A DNA stretch of 64,000 bases, taken from contig NC_091246.1 in the NCBI RefSeq assembly GCF_042477335.2, positions 112,435,001-112,499,000 of the forward strand, written 5' to 3'. Every line of letters begins with the position of its first letter. Positions within the stretch are counted from its first letter, which is position 1. This document shows positions 1 to 11,162 of this stretch, piece by piece. The stretch is from Ovis canadensis. Lineage: Eukaryota; Chordata; Mammalia; Artiodactyla; Bovidae. A program made the translations under genes and the position numbers. The notes under the pieces are model-generated. The model was given only the letters and a program-made list of their open reading frames with translations, ran no database searches and was not told the DNA's origin.

Positions 1-49
1 CTCCTGCACTTGCGAGCAGACTCTACCTTGTGAGCCACCAGGGAAGCCC
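1..49 (-). mobile_element. Bov-tA SINE, tRNA-like head fragment
   Basis: The fragment ends in gagccaccagggaagccc, the reverse complement of the tRNA-Glu-derived Bov-tA head. The rest lies left of the window. Confidence 0.8.
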
Positions 50-54
50 ATTGA

Positions 55-346
55 GTGAGGAGTATATGGCAGAAACAGAGGAGGCACTAAAGAGCCTCTT
101 GATGAAGGTGAAAGAGGAGAGTGAAAAGGCTGGCTTAAAACTCAGCATTCAAAAAACAAAGATCATGGCATCCGGTCCCATCACTTCATGGTGACTAGAC
201 AGAGCAAAACATGGAAATAGTGACAGACTTTATTTCCCTGGGCTCCAAAATCACTGCTGACGGTGACTGCAGGCATGAAGTTAAAAGACGCTTGCTCCTT
301 GGAAGAAAAGCTGTGACAAACCTAGACAGCATATTAAACAGCAGAG
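55..346 (+). mobile_element. BovB LINE fragment (end of RT region)
   Basis: It matches the BovB segment just after the YADD palm motif, as in the better copies at 24720-24990 and 50620-50900. There is an in-frame stop, and it ends abruptly at a GAGAAGG junction. Confidence 0.9.
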
Positions 347-1348
347 AAGGAGCTGTCCCTCGTTCCTGATTGGAAGGAGACGGTTGTGCATGAAAGAAAG
401 GACGGAGTTCGCCAAGCCTTGCACAGGAGACAGCAGCACTGTGCGAGTGCTGGTTTTTCAAAGAGGATATTTTAAATCTCCAGTGCTGCAGAACCAGCAG
501 AAAAGGAGGCAGAGACTTCATTTTGCTAGCTTATATTTTCAAACATTTAAAGAATGCGTTGCATGCTTCCGTTGATTGAGTGAAGCGATCCAAAAGGGTC
601 ACACAGGGTTTGGCATCTTCAAAATGGTGATGGTGCTTCTGAAAATGCTCCCAGGAAAATTAAACATGTTGTGAAGGATGGATGATAGCCGGACGTGAGC
701 TGTCTTGTTAAAGCGTCATCCCTCCTCCCTGGCAGCCTCCTTCCCGTCTCATTAAGCCAGCTGCCTGGCTCTATCCAGACAATTAGCGTGGTGATTTACT
801 GCTCAGTTGCTTCTGGGAGCTGCAGGGGGAGGCTATCCCATCTTCTGTGTCTCATGGGGGGCCAGTCAGGCTCAGCTGCAGCAGTAAATACAGCGCTAGA
901 GAGCGGGGGCGTAGGAATGCGTTCTGCCTGCTGTTAGAAGCCGAGATATAAAAACGAGATTTATTTGCAACAATCTGATAGAGAAAATTGAGTCTTGGGA
1001 ATTGATGTCCCAGAAAGCCTTTCAAGTCAGCCTAGAGTCACCGCATGATGTGAGTCACACCACAGAATAGGGAGGAGTCGGAGGAGGGAAAAACTGAGCC
1101 CTGACATCTACTGCGCCCACTGTTAAGGATAAAGGGATTGACCGAACTGTACACCGTGAACTGTGGTCACGGTTACAGACTCCCCCATCGGCCCTCTCCT
1201 GACAGTTGGATACTTTGGGCCCTCAAATCAGTGCTATAACTCAGCTTTTTAAGATGCAGTTCTTCTGCAGATTTGATGCCAAATAAACTGCCCCCCCCCT
1301 CCCTGCCATGGCTCTCTCCTTTCCCCAAAAGGTTTCATCTAATGTCTG
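347..1348. other. Unique intergenic DNA, nothing recognised
   Basis: About 1 kb without a recognisable repeat or a convincing exon. Short ORFs here have no family features. Confidence 0.5.
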
Positions 1349-1559
1349 TCTGTGCGTGCATGCTCACTCAGTCATGCCCAACTCTCTGTGACCCCGTGGA
1401 CTACAGCCCGCCAGGCTCCTCTGTCCATGGGATTCTCCAGGCAGGAATACTGGAGTGGGGTGCCATGCCCTCCTCCAGGGCCTCTTCCTGACCCAGGGAT
1501 CAAGCCTGCATCTTGCTTGGCAGGTGGAGTCTTTACCACTTGAGCCACCTGGGAAGCCC
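1349..1559 (-). mobile_element. Bov-tA SINE
   Basis: A complete - orientation unit. It has the tail (actcagtcatgcccaact), the Bov-A core (ccatgggattctccaggca) and the head (gccacctgggaagccc). Confidence 0.92.
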
Positions 1560-1698
1560 TTCATCCTAATAAATAATTGCAAATAATTGTGATCTTTCTT
1601 CTGATATTTCACATTTTAGTTCTTTAATTTTTCTGAGAACTCCTATTGAAATTTGAATTGGATGGTACAGCAATCCCCAGCTGATGTTTTTAAACTGT

Positions 1699-1911
1699 GT
1701 GTGCTCAGTCGTGTCTGACTCTTTGCAACCCCACAGACTACTGTAGCTTGCAAGGCTTCTCTGTCCATGGAATTTTCCAGGCAAGAATACTGGAGTGCGT
1801 TGCCGTTTCCTTCTCCAGGGGATCTTCTTAACCCAGGGATCGAAACTGCATCTCCCCTGTCTTCTGCACTGGCAGGCAGTTTCTTAAACCAACTGTGCCA
1901 CCTGGGAAGCG
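1699..1911 (-). mobile_element. Bov-tA SINE
   Basis: A - orientation copy with core and tRNA-like head, more diverged than the one at 1349. Confidence 0.9.
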
Positions 1912-2651
1912 GAAATTAGTGTGGAGATTAGACATTCATGGTAAACTTCATTTACTCAGGTGTTTGTTCAGCAGCCAGTATATTTGTAACCATGTTAATG
2001 TGTGTCTGGCTTTGCTGGGCTATGATCAGAGAGAAGATACATGTGATTTCTCTGCTGGTGCAACTTGCTTCCAGGATACATTTCAAGTCTATATATGTTT
2101 GCAAACTACCAGAGGTTGCAGATAACGCTTGAAAAAATAAAAGAAGTGGAGGTTCATGAGTGAGGCTGACTTCCAGGCTTTGGAGTAAGGTCTGAGCTCA
2201 GGACAGAGGGGAGCAGGACCAGTGTCCCTGCTGTCCCCTCTGTTCCCCCCAGATCCTCAGTCCCATCCCCACCTCTCCCCCCACCACACTTGGCCAAAAG
2301 TCATTGTTTCAAAAGTTACAGCACCTAGACTCCCCCTCCTGCTCCTGCAAACTTGTCCCTAATTTACAGCTACTTCCTTGAAGAACCAGATGACGACTTC
2401 AGAAGGGAACACTTTTGACAGCTTTATTGCCCCCTCCAGCTGTGAACAGGGGTGGCGACAGCCTTCATGATAGCTGGCACAGGGGACTGTCACTCACTGT
2501 GTCCTCAGCAGCAACGGGGCGCCCCGCCCCCACACCCAGGAGGGGTCTGTGTCAGAATCTTGTGAGCATATCTTGCTCTGCTTGTTTTGAACATGGACGA
2601 TGTCACTGTCTGTGCAGAGTCTATAATAGTCAGAGTTTGGTCATTTTGGTC
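1912..2651. other. Unique intergenic DNA
   Basis: No repeat or gene recognised. The 60-80 codon ORFs lack known domains. Confidence 0.5.
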
Positions 2652-2850
2652 TCCTGAGGACTCAGTAAAGAGTCCTGCAATGCAGGAGACCTGGGTTTGA
2701 TTCCTAGGTCAGGAAGATTCCCTGGAGAAGGAAATGGCAACCCACTCCAGTATTCTTGCCTGGACAATTTCATGGACAGAGGAGCCTGGTGGGCTACAGT
2801 TCTTGGAATTGCAAAGAGTGGGACAAAACTGAGCAACTAACACTTTAATT
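2652..2850 (+). mobile_element. Bov-tA SINE
   Basis: The copy has a + orientation core (cccactccagtattcttgcc) and the tail gagcaactaacac, with the head shortened. Confidence 0.9.
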
Positions 2851-3213
2851 TGATCATTTCATCTTATTTTCCCAAGAAAGGTGGGAAAAAAAATGATTAA
2901 TTGTGTGCTGGGTAAGTCTTTCTTTGGCCCATAACGTGTAACTGGATCAAGAATTTCTCAAAACAATGATATGTCAATGATAAGTCTCAAAACAACTCAG
3001 TGTCTGCATGGTGTTTATATTTACTTTATATTAATAGTTTGGCCCATTGCTCTAGTTGAATAAGACCCTCAAGTTGTAACTTTCTAGCTAAAAGTCTGAA
3101 AATATCAAAACTACTTCCATCGTTTCATTGTCATTCATCTGTACATTGTCCCCTGCTTTCTTCCTCCACATCCCACGCTCACTCTTCCTTTAGTTACGCC
3201 GACCTGACTGCTG

Positions 3214-3655
3214 ATGGAAAAAAATGCACAACCAAAAAGGTCGAGAGTTAGGTTTTATTTGGTGGGCAAAGCTGAGAACTCAAGCTGGGGACACAGCAAC
3301 TCAGATAGCTCCAAGGGACTGATCCCAAGAGGCAAGGGAGGAGCCAGGGTATATAGGAGTTTTTGCATCAAAAACCGGGTAGTCCAAACATCAAAAGATT
3401 CCGTTAATTAAAGAAAACCAGACATCTCAAGGAATTTAGGGCTTTCCTGTGTATGGGAAGATGCAGGAGTCTGGGCTAACTGAAATCATAGCTCTGACTG
3501 CACCTTGGCTGTCTGGGGCCACTGTCTGCTTTCCTGTCCTGAGTCCCCTCAGGGTGCAGTGTTGGGGGTTGGGGGGGGGTGGGGGTGTAATGCGGTAGCT
3601 CGATGCCCTTTGTTTAGCATATGGCAGGTGACATTTTTCATTAATAACTCTCATA
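3214..3655 (-). mobile_element. ERV LTR fragment (ruminant), copy related to 41160-41575
   Basis: The + strand carries ttttatttggtgggcaaagctgag, the complement of an LTR poly(A) region. It aligns over its length with the segment at 41160-41575, sharing blocks such as gggactgat, gagtttttg, aaaccagac and gtctgggct. No viral gene accompanies it. Confidence 0.65.
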
Positions 3656-3969
3656 AGGCAAAGTGTCTATCTAGCTTAAACTGTCTGAGAAATTTGAAGG
3701 AAGATAACTGTCGATTCCGCATCAGGAAAGATGTCTGGATAGTCAGTTTTCTTTTCTTCTGGTTCCTAAGGCTGATTCTGAGAAGGGTTTTATTTTGAAA
3801 GTCATGGGCTCACAGAAAGCTGTGAGACCAATACCCCGAGCTCCATGCTCTCCTCCCCCATCTCCCCTGGATGGTGACACCTTAGGTCACCACAACCTGG
3901 TGTCAGAGTAGGGGCCTGCTACCCGGGGGGCAGCCTTGCTCAGTTTCACCAGGCGTTTGTGCACATGTG

Positions 3970-4330
3970 TGCAAGACTGCTCTTTTTACTCAGCACACTG
4001 CGCTTGGGTCCATCCGAGCTGTGTGGTGTTCCTTCATGTGGATGGTTCCAGATTCCATTAACTGCTCACTCTTCAGAAGATGTCCAGGCTGCTTCCAGGC
4101 CTCTGTGCTCACACACTAAGCTGCTATGAACACAGGATTTTTGTCTGAGTCTGTGAACAGGAGTGCTCATCTCCCTGGCGCACATGCCCAAGTGCACGAT
4201 TGCTAGGCTCTTGGGCTGAATGCAGAGTGCACGTTTAGTTTTACGAGAAACTGCTGAGCCGCTTCCCAAGGGTGGCTGGAACCTTTTGTTTCTTCCAGCA
4301 GTGCCAGAGAGGAGCGCGTCTTTCTGGGAG
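3970..4330 (-). mobile_element. Old L1 3' fragment
   Basis: It is antisense to the end of L1 ORF2, with degraded matches to the 'gattgctaggctc' and 'gaaactgctgagccgcttcc' regions typical of the L1 C-terminus in reverse. Confidence 0.55.
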
Positions 4331-5614
4331 CATCTTGTGTTTTGATCCCATCTCCCTGAACACAGCCCAGTCCCTCCAGACAGGCGTGGTGGAGGAAGTG
4401 GAGTCATGGAGAGCGGCTGGGCCGGGCAGCCCTCCTCTCCATGAGGGACAGTCTGTATCTGTGGACAGGTCTGGCTGAGCTGCTGGGATGGCCGTGTTCT
4501 CAGGGCTTGCTGGGGCGGTGGTCTGGGTGTGTCCACAGCCCTGACGCCTGGAGCTCGAAGGTGTCCACACCTGAGGCCTCGGCCACAGCCTCTCACTGTC
4601 ACATGAGAGCCCCCAGCCCCTGCTCTACACACGCTTTCCGCACGCTGTGCACGGCCCCCTGCAGCCCATCAGGACCCGTGTCCTCAGGCGACCAGCAGAC
4701 CTACACTCCCCCCTGGGACCACCTCATCCGTGCACTGGGCGGGTGGGCAGCCACCAGCTCCACTTTCCACTGATGAGGGAGGTGTCTCAGCCTTGACACT
4801 CACAGAAGAAGCGCATCCTCTTGCCCTTTCCGTGACAAACTATCTGATGTGAACAGGAGCCGTGGAGCGAACTCACCCACCAGACGTGAGCCTCAGCTTA
4901 AGCCCAGAAAGGACCTCCTCACACCGTCTTCCTGCCTCAGTTCCTGTGTCTATTTGACTGCTCCAGCTGTGTGGGTCCCTGACTCCCTCCTCCCTCCCTG
5001 CACACAGCTCTTCCCCTAGGAGTAGTTTGGGGACAAAAAAGGAGCATTTTCCTTCCAGGGTGCAGAGAAAGCTCCCCACGTCTTTACTGCCGCCTTCTTG
5101 ACTTGGCAACAATGGTTAGGACTTGCCTTACTTAGTTACGGCGCAAATGCCAGTTGCTGTCACAAAGGCCCCAGGGTAACAGCGGTTTAAGGGGGACAGA
5201 AACATATTTCTCTCTCTGGACTCAGAACCAATACTACAGCTCTGCATGTCAACCAGCCAGTTGCCTCTGTCTGGCTTCCCCACCATCCTCAACAGGCAGC
5301 TCCAATCTTGTGTCAGTCTGGGCAGCCCTCTCCCTCGTGTTCACACCTCACCTGCAGGAGGCGGGGGGCAGGATGAGAGAACACACTCCTCCCCTTCTCC
5401 AGATGACCAGGAGATGGCCCACATAATTTTTGCTTAAATCCTCTCAACCTCGCCCACGGTTGGCTGTGAGAAGCTGCCAAGTGTGGGCGTCATACTAGAC
5501 AGTTGTGAGGCTGGTGGGGACATGGGCGGTCAGAACTGAACTTCGGACAACGAGGAATGACGCAGGGTCAGGTACGCCGCCCTTAGGTTTGACGCGGGAA
5601 GGAGTGGTGTCATC
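4331..5614. other. Mostly unique intergenic DNA, GC-rich in part
   Basis: No gene could be supported. ORFs of 109-188 codons on the - strand read through the L1 remnant and GC-rich sequence and look like chance. Confidence 0.45.
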
Positions 5615-5800
5615 TTGGGTGGCGGCTCTCGGCCAGGGGCAGATTGCCCCCCAGGATACGTTCGGCCCCATGTGGAGATGTTGCTGGTGGTCGTAACTGG
5701 GCATGTGTGTCCTGGCATCGAGTGTAGACGCTTCTCAACACTCTGCCAGGCTCACAGGCAAGGACCCAACCGTCATGCTGCAGTGGCGTGGTGAGAGCCC
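5615..5800 (+). mobile_element. MER5-like hAT DNA transposon remnant
   Basis: It has the pattern ggcagattgccccccagg, then a ggagatgttgctggtggtcgtaactggg block, then ctggcatcgagtgtag. This follows the MER5A (hAT-Charlie) consensus with many substitutions. Confidence 0.65.
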
Positions 5801-5906
5801 TAGCTCACCACATGCTGACAACTTCTCTCAGCTTTCCTTGTGTTCTTTCCTGGAAATTTTTCTACAGCTCGTGTCCTCTTAGGTGAGATTAGGGAGGTGT
5901 CAATGT

Positions 5907-6276
5907 GCTCCCCAGGTGGCGCTAATGGTAAAGAACTCACCTGCCAATGCAGGAGGTGTAGGAGACGTAAGAGACGTGGGTTTGATCCCTGGATCAGGAA
6001 GATCCCCCTGGAAGAGGAAATGGCAACCCACTCCAGTATTCTTGCCTGGAGATTCCCATGGACAGAGGAGCCTGGCGGGCTACAGTCCATGTGGTCACAA
6101 AGAGTCGGATGTGACTGAGCAACTTCACTTTCCCTTTTCACTTTCATGCACTGAAGAAGGAAATGGCAACCCACTCCAGTATTCTTGCCTGGAGAATCCC
6201 ATGGACAGAGGAGCCTGGCAGGCTACAGTCCTTGCGGTTGCAAAGTGTCAGACACGACTGAAGCGACTTAGCACAC
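5907..6276 (+). mobile_element. Bov-tA SINE with a second Bov-A monomer
   Basis: The tRNA-like head is followed by two Bov-A cores about 150 bp apart (6027 and 6171), each with its own tail gactgagcaact or gactgaagcgact. Confidence 0.92.
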
Positions 6277-6304
6277 ACGATGTGCATCCAGCAGATGACA
6301 GTTC

Positions 6305-6600
6305 GCTGTGGGCTGAATTGCATGCCTCTAAATTCATATGCTGAAAATCTCCCCTGACACAGTGGTGTTAGAAAGAGATGGAGGGGTGCTTTGGGTGGTG
6401 TTCGGTCATGATGCTGTGGCCATCCTGAATAGGATTCGTGCCTGTATAAATAACACCCCAGAGAGCCCCTCACCCCTTCCTCCACATACGGACACACGGG
6501 AAAGGCTCCAGCTGTGAACCTGCATGAGGCCAGGGACAAGTCACCTCTGATCTTCATTGTCCAGCCTCTGTGAGACATAAACGTCTTCTGTCTGCAAGAT
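6305..6600 (+). mobile_element. MaLR-type LTR remnant
   Basis: It reads in the order expected for mammalian MaLR LTRs: ctgaattgcatgcctctaaattcatatg, a 'ggattcgtgcctgtataaataac' TATA-like region, then gtgagacataaacgtcttctg. It is ancient and highly diverged. Confidence 0.55.
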
Positions 6601-7489
6601 GCCCAGGATGGAGTGAGACAGGCTGTACGGTGCTGATGCTCTGTTTGCTGTCGATCATTCTAAGGAAGGAATGAAGCTTGCCACCCAGCAGGCACAGTTC
6701 TGCAGGAGTTACTGCCAGCCCAGCTTCAGTCCCGAAGGTGAAGCCTCCCTTGTCTCGCTTTTCCCCCACTATTTAATAATACACATCATCCCTCTAACAC
6801 AGAGGAAAGAAGGGAATCTATTCAATTAGAGACAAGTGTAATTTCATACAATTAATCATAGTCTTCTTAAGGGAAATAAAAATAATTTGTTTTTAGTAGG
6901 AAGGAACCTGTAATTATTTGGTGATGGAGGAAAAACTGCCCACTAGCACACTGTGATTACTCTGACTGTGGGGAGACACGCTGCTGCTTTTGCTGTTAGT
7001 CTTAGGCATGAAATACCGTGCGTAACATCTTGTGATTTCAGGATCTGGTGACCTCCATGGATGACATTAAACAGGTGGCTTGGCGTTTCAGGACACAAAT
7101 CTCAAATAATCAGCCTGAGAGGACAGCACCAAACCCTCCTGCGAGGTTGCTCGCATGAGGCATGGCCTCTTGAATAAACTCGAGGTGGAGATGTGAGCCT
7201 GGTGGAGCCGGAGGGGTAGGGTAGGAGCAGGTCCCAGCCGCTGCAGTGACCACTCAGAAGCTGTGTCCTGTGAATGGAAAGCCAGCCTCTGGAAGCCTCT
7301 GGGATTAGGACACATCGTGAGTCAGCCATGCCCCACTGACACTTTTTATTACTTCAGGGGGTTGCTGAGCTTCACATTTTCTTTTGGACAGAAACAAGCC
7401 AAGCTCCTTGTCTCCTATCTCCCTGGATCTGAGAGACCTGTAATGTCCTTCGTGGGACATGACTGTAGCCTCTCTCTCTTTTTAAAAAC
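6601..7489. other. Unique intergenic DNA
   Basis: AT-rich to mixed sequence with no supported gene or repeat. Confidence 0.45.
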
Positions 7490-7652
7490 AATTTGTTTAT
7501 TTATTTGGCTGTGCCAGGTCTTAGTTGCAGCATGCAAACTCTTAGTTGTCACATGTGGGATCTAAGGATTGAACATGTGAGCAGGGATTGAACTCTGGCC
7601 CCCTGCATTGGGAGCATGGAGTCTTAGCCATTGGACCACCAGGGAAGTCCCT
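7490..7652 (-). mobile_element. CHR-type tRNA-derived SINE
   Basis: The reverse complement starts gacttccctggtggtccaatgg and goes on with gactccatgctcccaatgcag, ending in an AT-rich tail. This is the cetartiodactyl CHR-2 layout. Confidence 0.8.
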
Positions 7653-7696
7653 GTAACCTCTCTTAAAATATCCATTTCACAGCAAGTCACAAGTGA

Positions 7697-7889
7697 AGTG
7701 TGCTAAGTCACTTCAGCCATGTCCAACTCTTTTATGACCCCCACGGACTGTAGCCTGCCAGGCTCTTCTGTCCATGGGATTCTCCAGGCAAGAATACTGG
7801 ATCTTCCTGACCCAGGGATCGAACCCATGCCTCATACAACTCCCGCATTGGCAGGTGGGATCTTTACCGCTAGAGCTATCAGGGAAGCA
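7697..7889 (-). mobile_element. Bov-tA SINE
   Basis: A - orientation copy with an internal deletion between core and head. Confidence 0.9.
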
Positions 7890-8008
7890 TTTCATAGCTA
7901 GTCATACACACTCTTGCATTTTGTTGCATCTCTCGTCTATTTTTCTTTTTGTATTTTCACTTGTCTTTCCAATTAGACAGTAAAAGCTCTGCGGGGAAAC
8001 ATCCCTTC

Positions 8009-8800
8009 TTACTGTGGTACATACATACTGTGGAGTATTACTCAGCCATAAAAAGAATGAAATAATGTGATTTGCAGCAAAAGAGGGATCTAGAGATTAT
8101 CATACTAAGTGAAGAAAGTCAGACAGGGAAAGACAAACATCATATGATGTCATTTATCTGTGCAATCTTAAAAAAAGATGATATGAATGAGCTATTTACA
8201 AAACAGAAACAGACTTATGGTAGCTAAAGTGAAAGGGAAAGGAGAGATAAATTAGGAGTTTGGGATTAACATATATGCATTACTATATATAAAACACTTC
8301 CTTGGTAGCTCAGCTGGTAAAGAATCTGCCTGCAACGCAGGAGATCCTGGTTCAATTCCTGGGTCAGGAAGATCCCCTGGAGAAGGGATAGGCTACCTAC
8401 TCCAGTATTCTTGGGCTTCCCTGGTGGCTCAGAAGGTAATGGATCCATCTGCAATGCTGGAGACCTGGGTTCTATCCCTGAGTTGGGAAGATCCCCTGGA
8501 GGAAGGCATGGCAACCCACTCTAGTATTCTTGCCTGGAGAACCCCCATGGATAGAGGATTTGGTGGGCTGCAGTCTGTGGGGTTGCAAAGAGAAGGACAC
8601 AGTTGAGCGACTAACACACACAGATATATAAAATAGATAACCACGCAAGTCCCACTGTATAGCACAGGGAACTATATGCAGTGTCTTGAAATAACCTGTA
8701 ATGGAATATAACCTGAAAGCAACATAAAACACTTTGCTGTGCCCCTGAAACTGACACAGCATTGTTCTCAACTGAGCAATATGTTCTCCTGTTCTCAGTT
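8009..8800 (+). mobile_element. L1 3' end, interrupted by Bov-tA SINEs
   Basis: The first part (8009-8299) begins with the L1 run ggagtattactcagccataaaaag. The second part (8626-8800) resumes with aaaatagataaccacgcaag and tatagcacagggaactatatgcag, the ruminant L1 3' UTR. The SINE pair at 8300-8625 is the younger insertion. Confidence 0.85.
8300..8625 (+). mobile_element. Bov-tA SINE pair nested in the L1 3' UTR
   Basis: Two tRNA-like heads occur in a row (8300 and 8414), the first followed by a truncated core and the second by a full Bov-A unit. Confidence 0.88.
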
Positions 8801-9530
8801 GAAGTTCAATGAGACCAGTAGGAAAAGAACTTCCCTTTCTGTACTGTTTTCCCGTGACGTCTAGCACAGGTCCTTACATGCGCCAAACATCTTTATTGAG
8901 TGTTGTCTTACTTTCATTTTGTATCATGGCTGCTAAGCGTGGTCTTGAAGTCATCCTGACACCACGATCAGGAGACTACATGCAACTCAACTGTTCTCAA
9001 GCAGGAATACAAAAGAACCTGAAACATAACAGAGAAAAAGATCTGGATTTCACGTGATTATGAGCTATTTTAAATAGGGGCACATATAAGCATTAAACCA
9101 ATATATAGAACTTTAATTCGTTGTATCCACTGATATCTATTAAAAATCCCTTAAAGTAGAATGTGTGTGAAGTGTTGAGCCCATGTGCCAATGAGGGGAG
9201 CTTTTTCTGTGTTAAGAAGTCTATTGACTGGACTTTCTAGCAAGGAGGGGCCAAGCCAGCCAGGGCCTTGGACCCAGCCCTCTCAGTCGGGGGGTTGAGG
9301 AGGCTCCCTTGAAGCTGGGAGACTTAGCAGGTGAGCTGACCCTCCAGCCAGAGGGCAGTGGTGGAAATGGAGGGGGTTGTCAGGACTGAGAGCAGACTTA
9401 GAGCCACTTCCGGGCCACCGAGCCTGGCAGACACGCTGCCCTGGGGGCTTGATCTTAAGTACCCAGCTGGCTTTAACCTAGAAATTGGGAGACAGACTTT
9501 TTTAAAAGTGGTTTCATAAAATTTCAGGCA
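8801..9530. other. Unique intergenic DNA
   Basis: No repeat or gene supported. Confidence 0.45.
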
Positions 9531-9648
9531 TTGCACTCTTCCACTCCTGTATTCTTGCCTGGGAAATCCCATGGACAGAGAAATCTGGTGGGCTGCAGTC
9601 CATGGGGTCATAAGAGTTGGACACAGCTGAGCTACTCAGCAACCACAT
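9531..9648 (+). mobile_element. Bov-A SINE monomer, truncated
   Basis: The core (cctgtattcttgcctggg) and tail (gttggacacagctgagctac) are present, without a tRNA-like head. Confidence 0.85.
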
Positions 9649-9923
9649 GGTGCCTCCTGGTGAAATGACGTCCTCAAGGGGAAATACCAGCACTGCCTTC
9701 ACTGACAGTCTCTCTCATCAATGAAGAGGATCCTTATGTTAGGATTTGTACTCCTTATATGTAAACAATGCTGTTTCCTAGTGAACCTCATAACCTACTG
9801 GTGGACAGTAACTGCTGTCGTTACTCTTTGTAATATTTCTGAGTTATTATTATTTTACTTTACGAGCATGATACTCTCAGAGGAGCCTGCTCTGACCTCA
9901 GACCCCCACACTGGGTCACAGTG

Positions 9924-9960
9924 TGTTAGTGTCCTGTTAGTGTCCTGTTAGTGTCCTGTC
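9924..9960. repeat. Short tandem repeat, 11-bp unit
   Basis: The unit tgttagtgtcc occurs three times in perfect tandem, followed by a partial fourth copy. Confidence 0.9.
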
Positions 9961-10139
9961 CCTCCCCCTCACAGGCCCTCCACTATTGCAATGAAATAGC
10001 AATTGCTTGATTAATTGTTTCATGCCTGTCTCCCTTGCCAGATTATTTTCCCAATAAAAGCAGGAACCACGTCTGTTTTAATCATAGCTTCAGCCAACAC
10101 TGGTTCTTGCCCATAGCAATAAATTCTTTTTAAATGAGT

Positions 10140-10270
10140 TATTTCATTCTCTCATCTATTCATCCATTAGCTAATGCATTTAGCATTCACAGGCTCTCTG
10201 AACTGTGCTACAACCAGGGACACAAAGCATGACATGATCGGGTCTGCATTCAAGGAGCTTATTATGTAGT
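10140..10270 (+). mobile_element. L2-like LINE 3' remnant
   Basis: The sequence resembles the L2 3' end: a ctctgaactgtgctacaacc...gggacacaaagcatgac block followed by tcaaggagctt. It is strongly diverged. Confidence 0.5.
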
Positions 10271-10488
10271 GCCGAGGTCTTAACCCATGAAGGTTTACCT
10301 GCAAAACCTGGTAAAAACACTGGTCCCTCTCCCCAGAATCTACCAGATTCATTTAAAATGCAAGCAAGATTTTGTAGGTGGCTTGCAATGTTCATAGATC
10401 CCCTGAAGTCTATTCACTGTCTTCCTAAAATTCACTGAATTCCAAGGTCCTGCCATGAAATTGAGACTTAAAGACACATACAAGTTGA

Positions 10489-10611
10489 GACTCCCCTGGA
10501 AGTCCGTGGTTAAGACACTGCATTTCCACTGCAGGGGCACGGGTTCAATCCGTGGTTCTAAGATTCTACATGCCCTGCTTATGGCCAAAACATAGAAAAA
10601 TAAAAAAGACA
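10489..10611 (+). mobile_element. CHR-type SINE
   Basis: It contains gtggttaagacactgcatttccactgcaggggcacgggttcaatcc followed by an A-rich tail, matching the tRNA-derived CHR-2 head. Confidence 0.82.
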
Positions 10612-10859
10612 CACACAAGTTAAAAGAGAGGAGTGAAGGAGGGCATCAGAGTGTCCTGCTGGGTTGAGAAATGCTTCCCTGGAAAAGATGTTTGAGCCCC
10701 ATTCTGAGGGCTCAATCTGATCTCATCAGAAATAAGGACTAGAAGTGGAGCAGACAGCGTTTGAAACCGCACAACTCAGAGTGGGACTTGAACCCACTGT
10801 CTTTTCATCGAGATTACACAGCTGGTCTCAGGACTTAAAGAGGGTCAGGTTCTCTGTGT

Positions 10860-11162
10860 CTCATTGCAGGAAGAACTCAGTGAGAGACAAAGCAGTGGGT
10901 AAGAAGTGGATTTATTTAGAGAGATACACATTCCATAGACAGTATGTGGTCTGTCAAAAAGGCTAGAAGCCCTGAAACATGGGATGATTAGTTTTTATGA
11001 GCTGGGTAATTCCATCAGCTAATGAGTGGGCAGATTAGTCCAACTATTTGGCGGAAGGGGTGGGGATTTCCAGGAACTGGGCCACTGCCCACTTGTTGGC
11101 CTTTTATGGTCAGTCTGGGAATGATCCTGGCCCCTGGGAGAGTGTCATTTAGCTGTGTTATA
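10860..11162 (-). mobile_element. ERV LTR fragment (ruminant)
   Basis: It is recognised from gtggatttatttagagagatacacattccatag and ctgggtaattccatcagctaatgagtgg, a pattern common in ruminant ERV LTRs read in reverse. It abuts the 5' end of the BovB copy that starts at 11163. Confidence 0.65.

Noticed and set aside
4066-4632. 188-codon ORF on the - strand
   Set aside because: It overlaps a degraded L1 and GC-rich DNA. It has low-complexity composition and no domain, so it is a chance ORF.
5150-5450. Possible DNA-transposon or LTR remnant (gctgtcacaaaggcccc...cagaaacatatttctctc)
   Set aside because: The resemblance to a known mammalian repeat is too weak to name a family.
10781-10806. tRNA T-arm-like hairpin (gtgggacttgaacccac)
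   Set aside because: There is no matching acceptor stem, D arm or anticodon arm nearby. It may be a relic of an LTR-adjacent primer site, but this cannot be supported.
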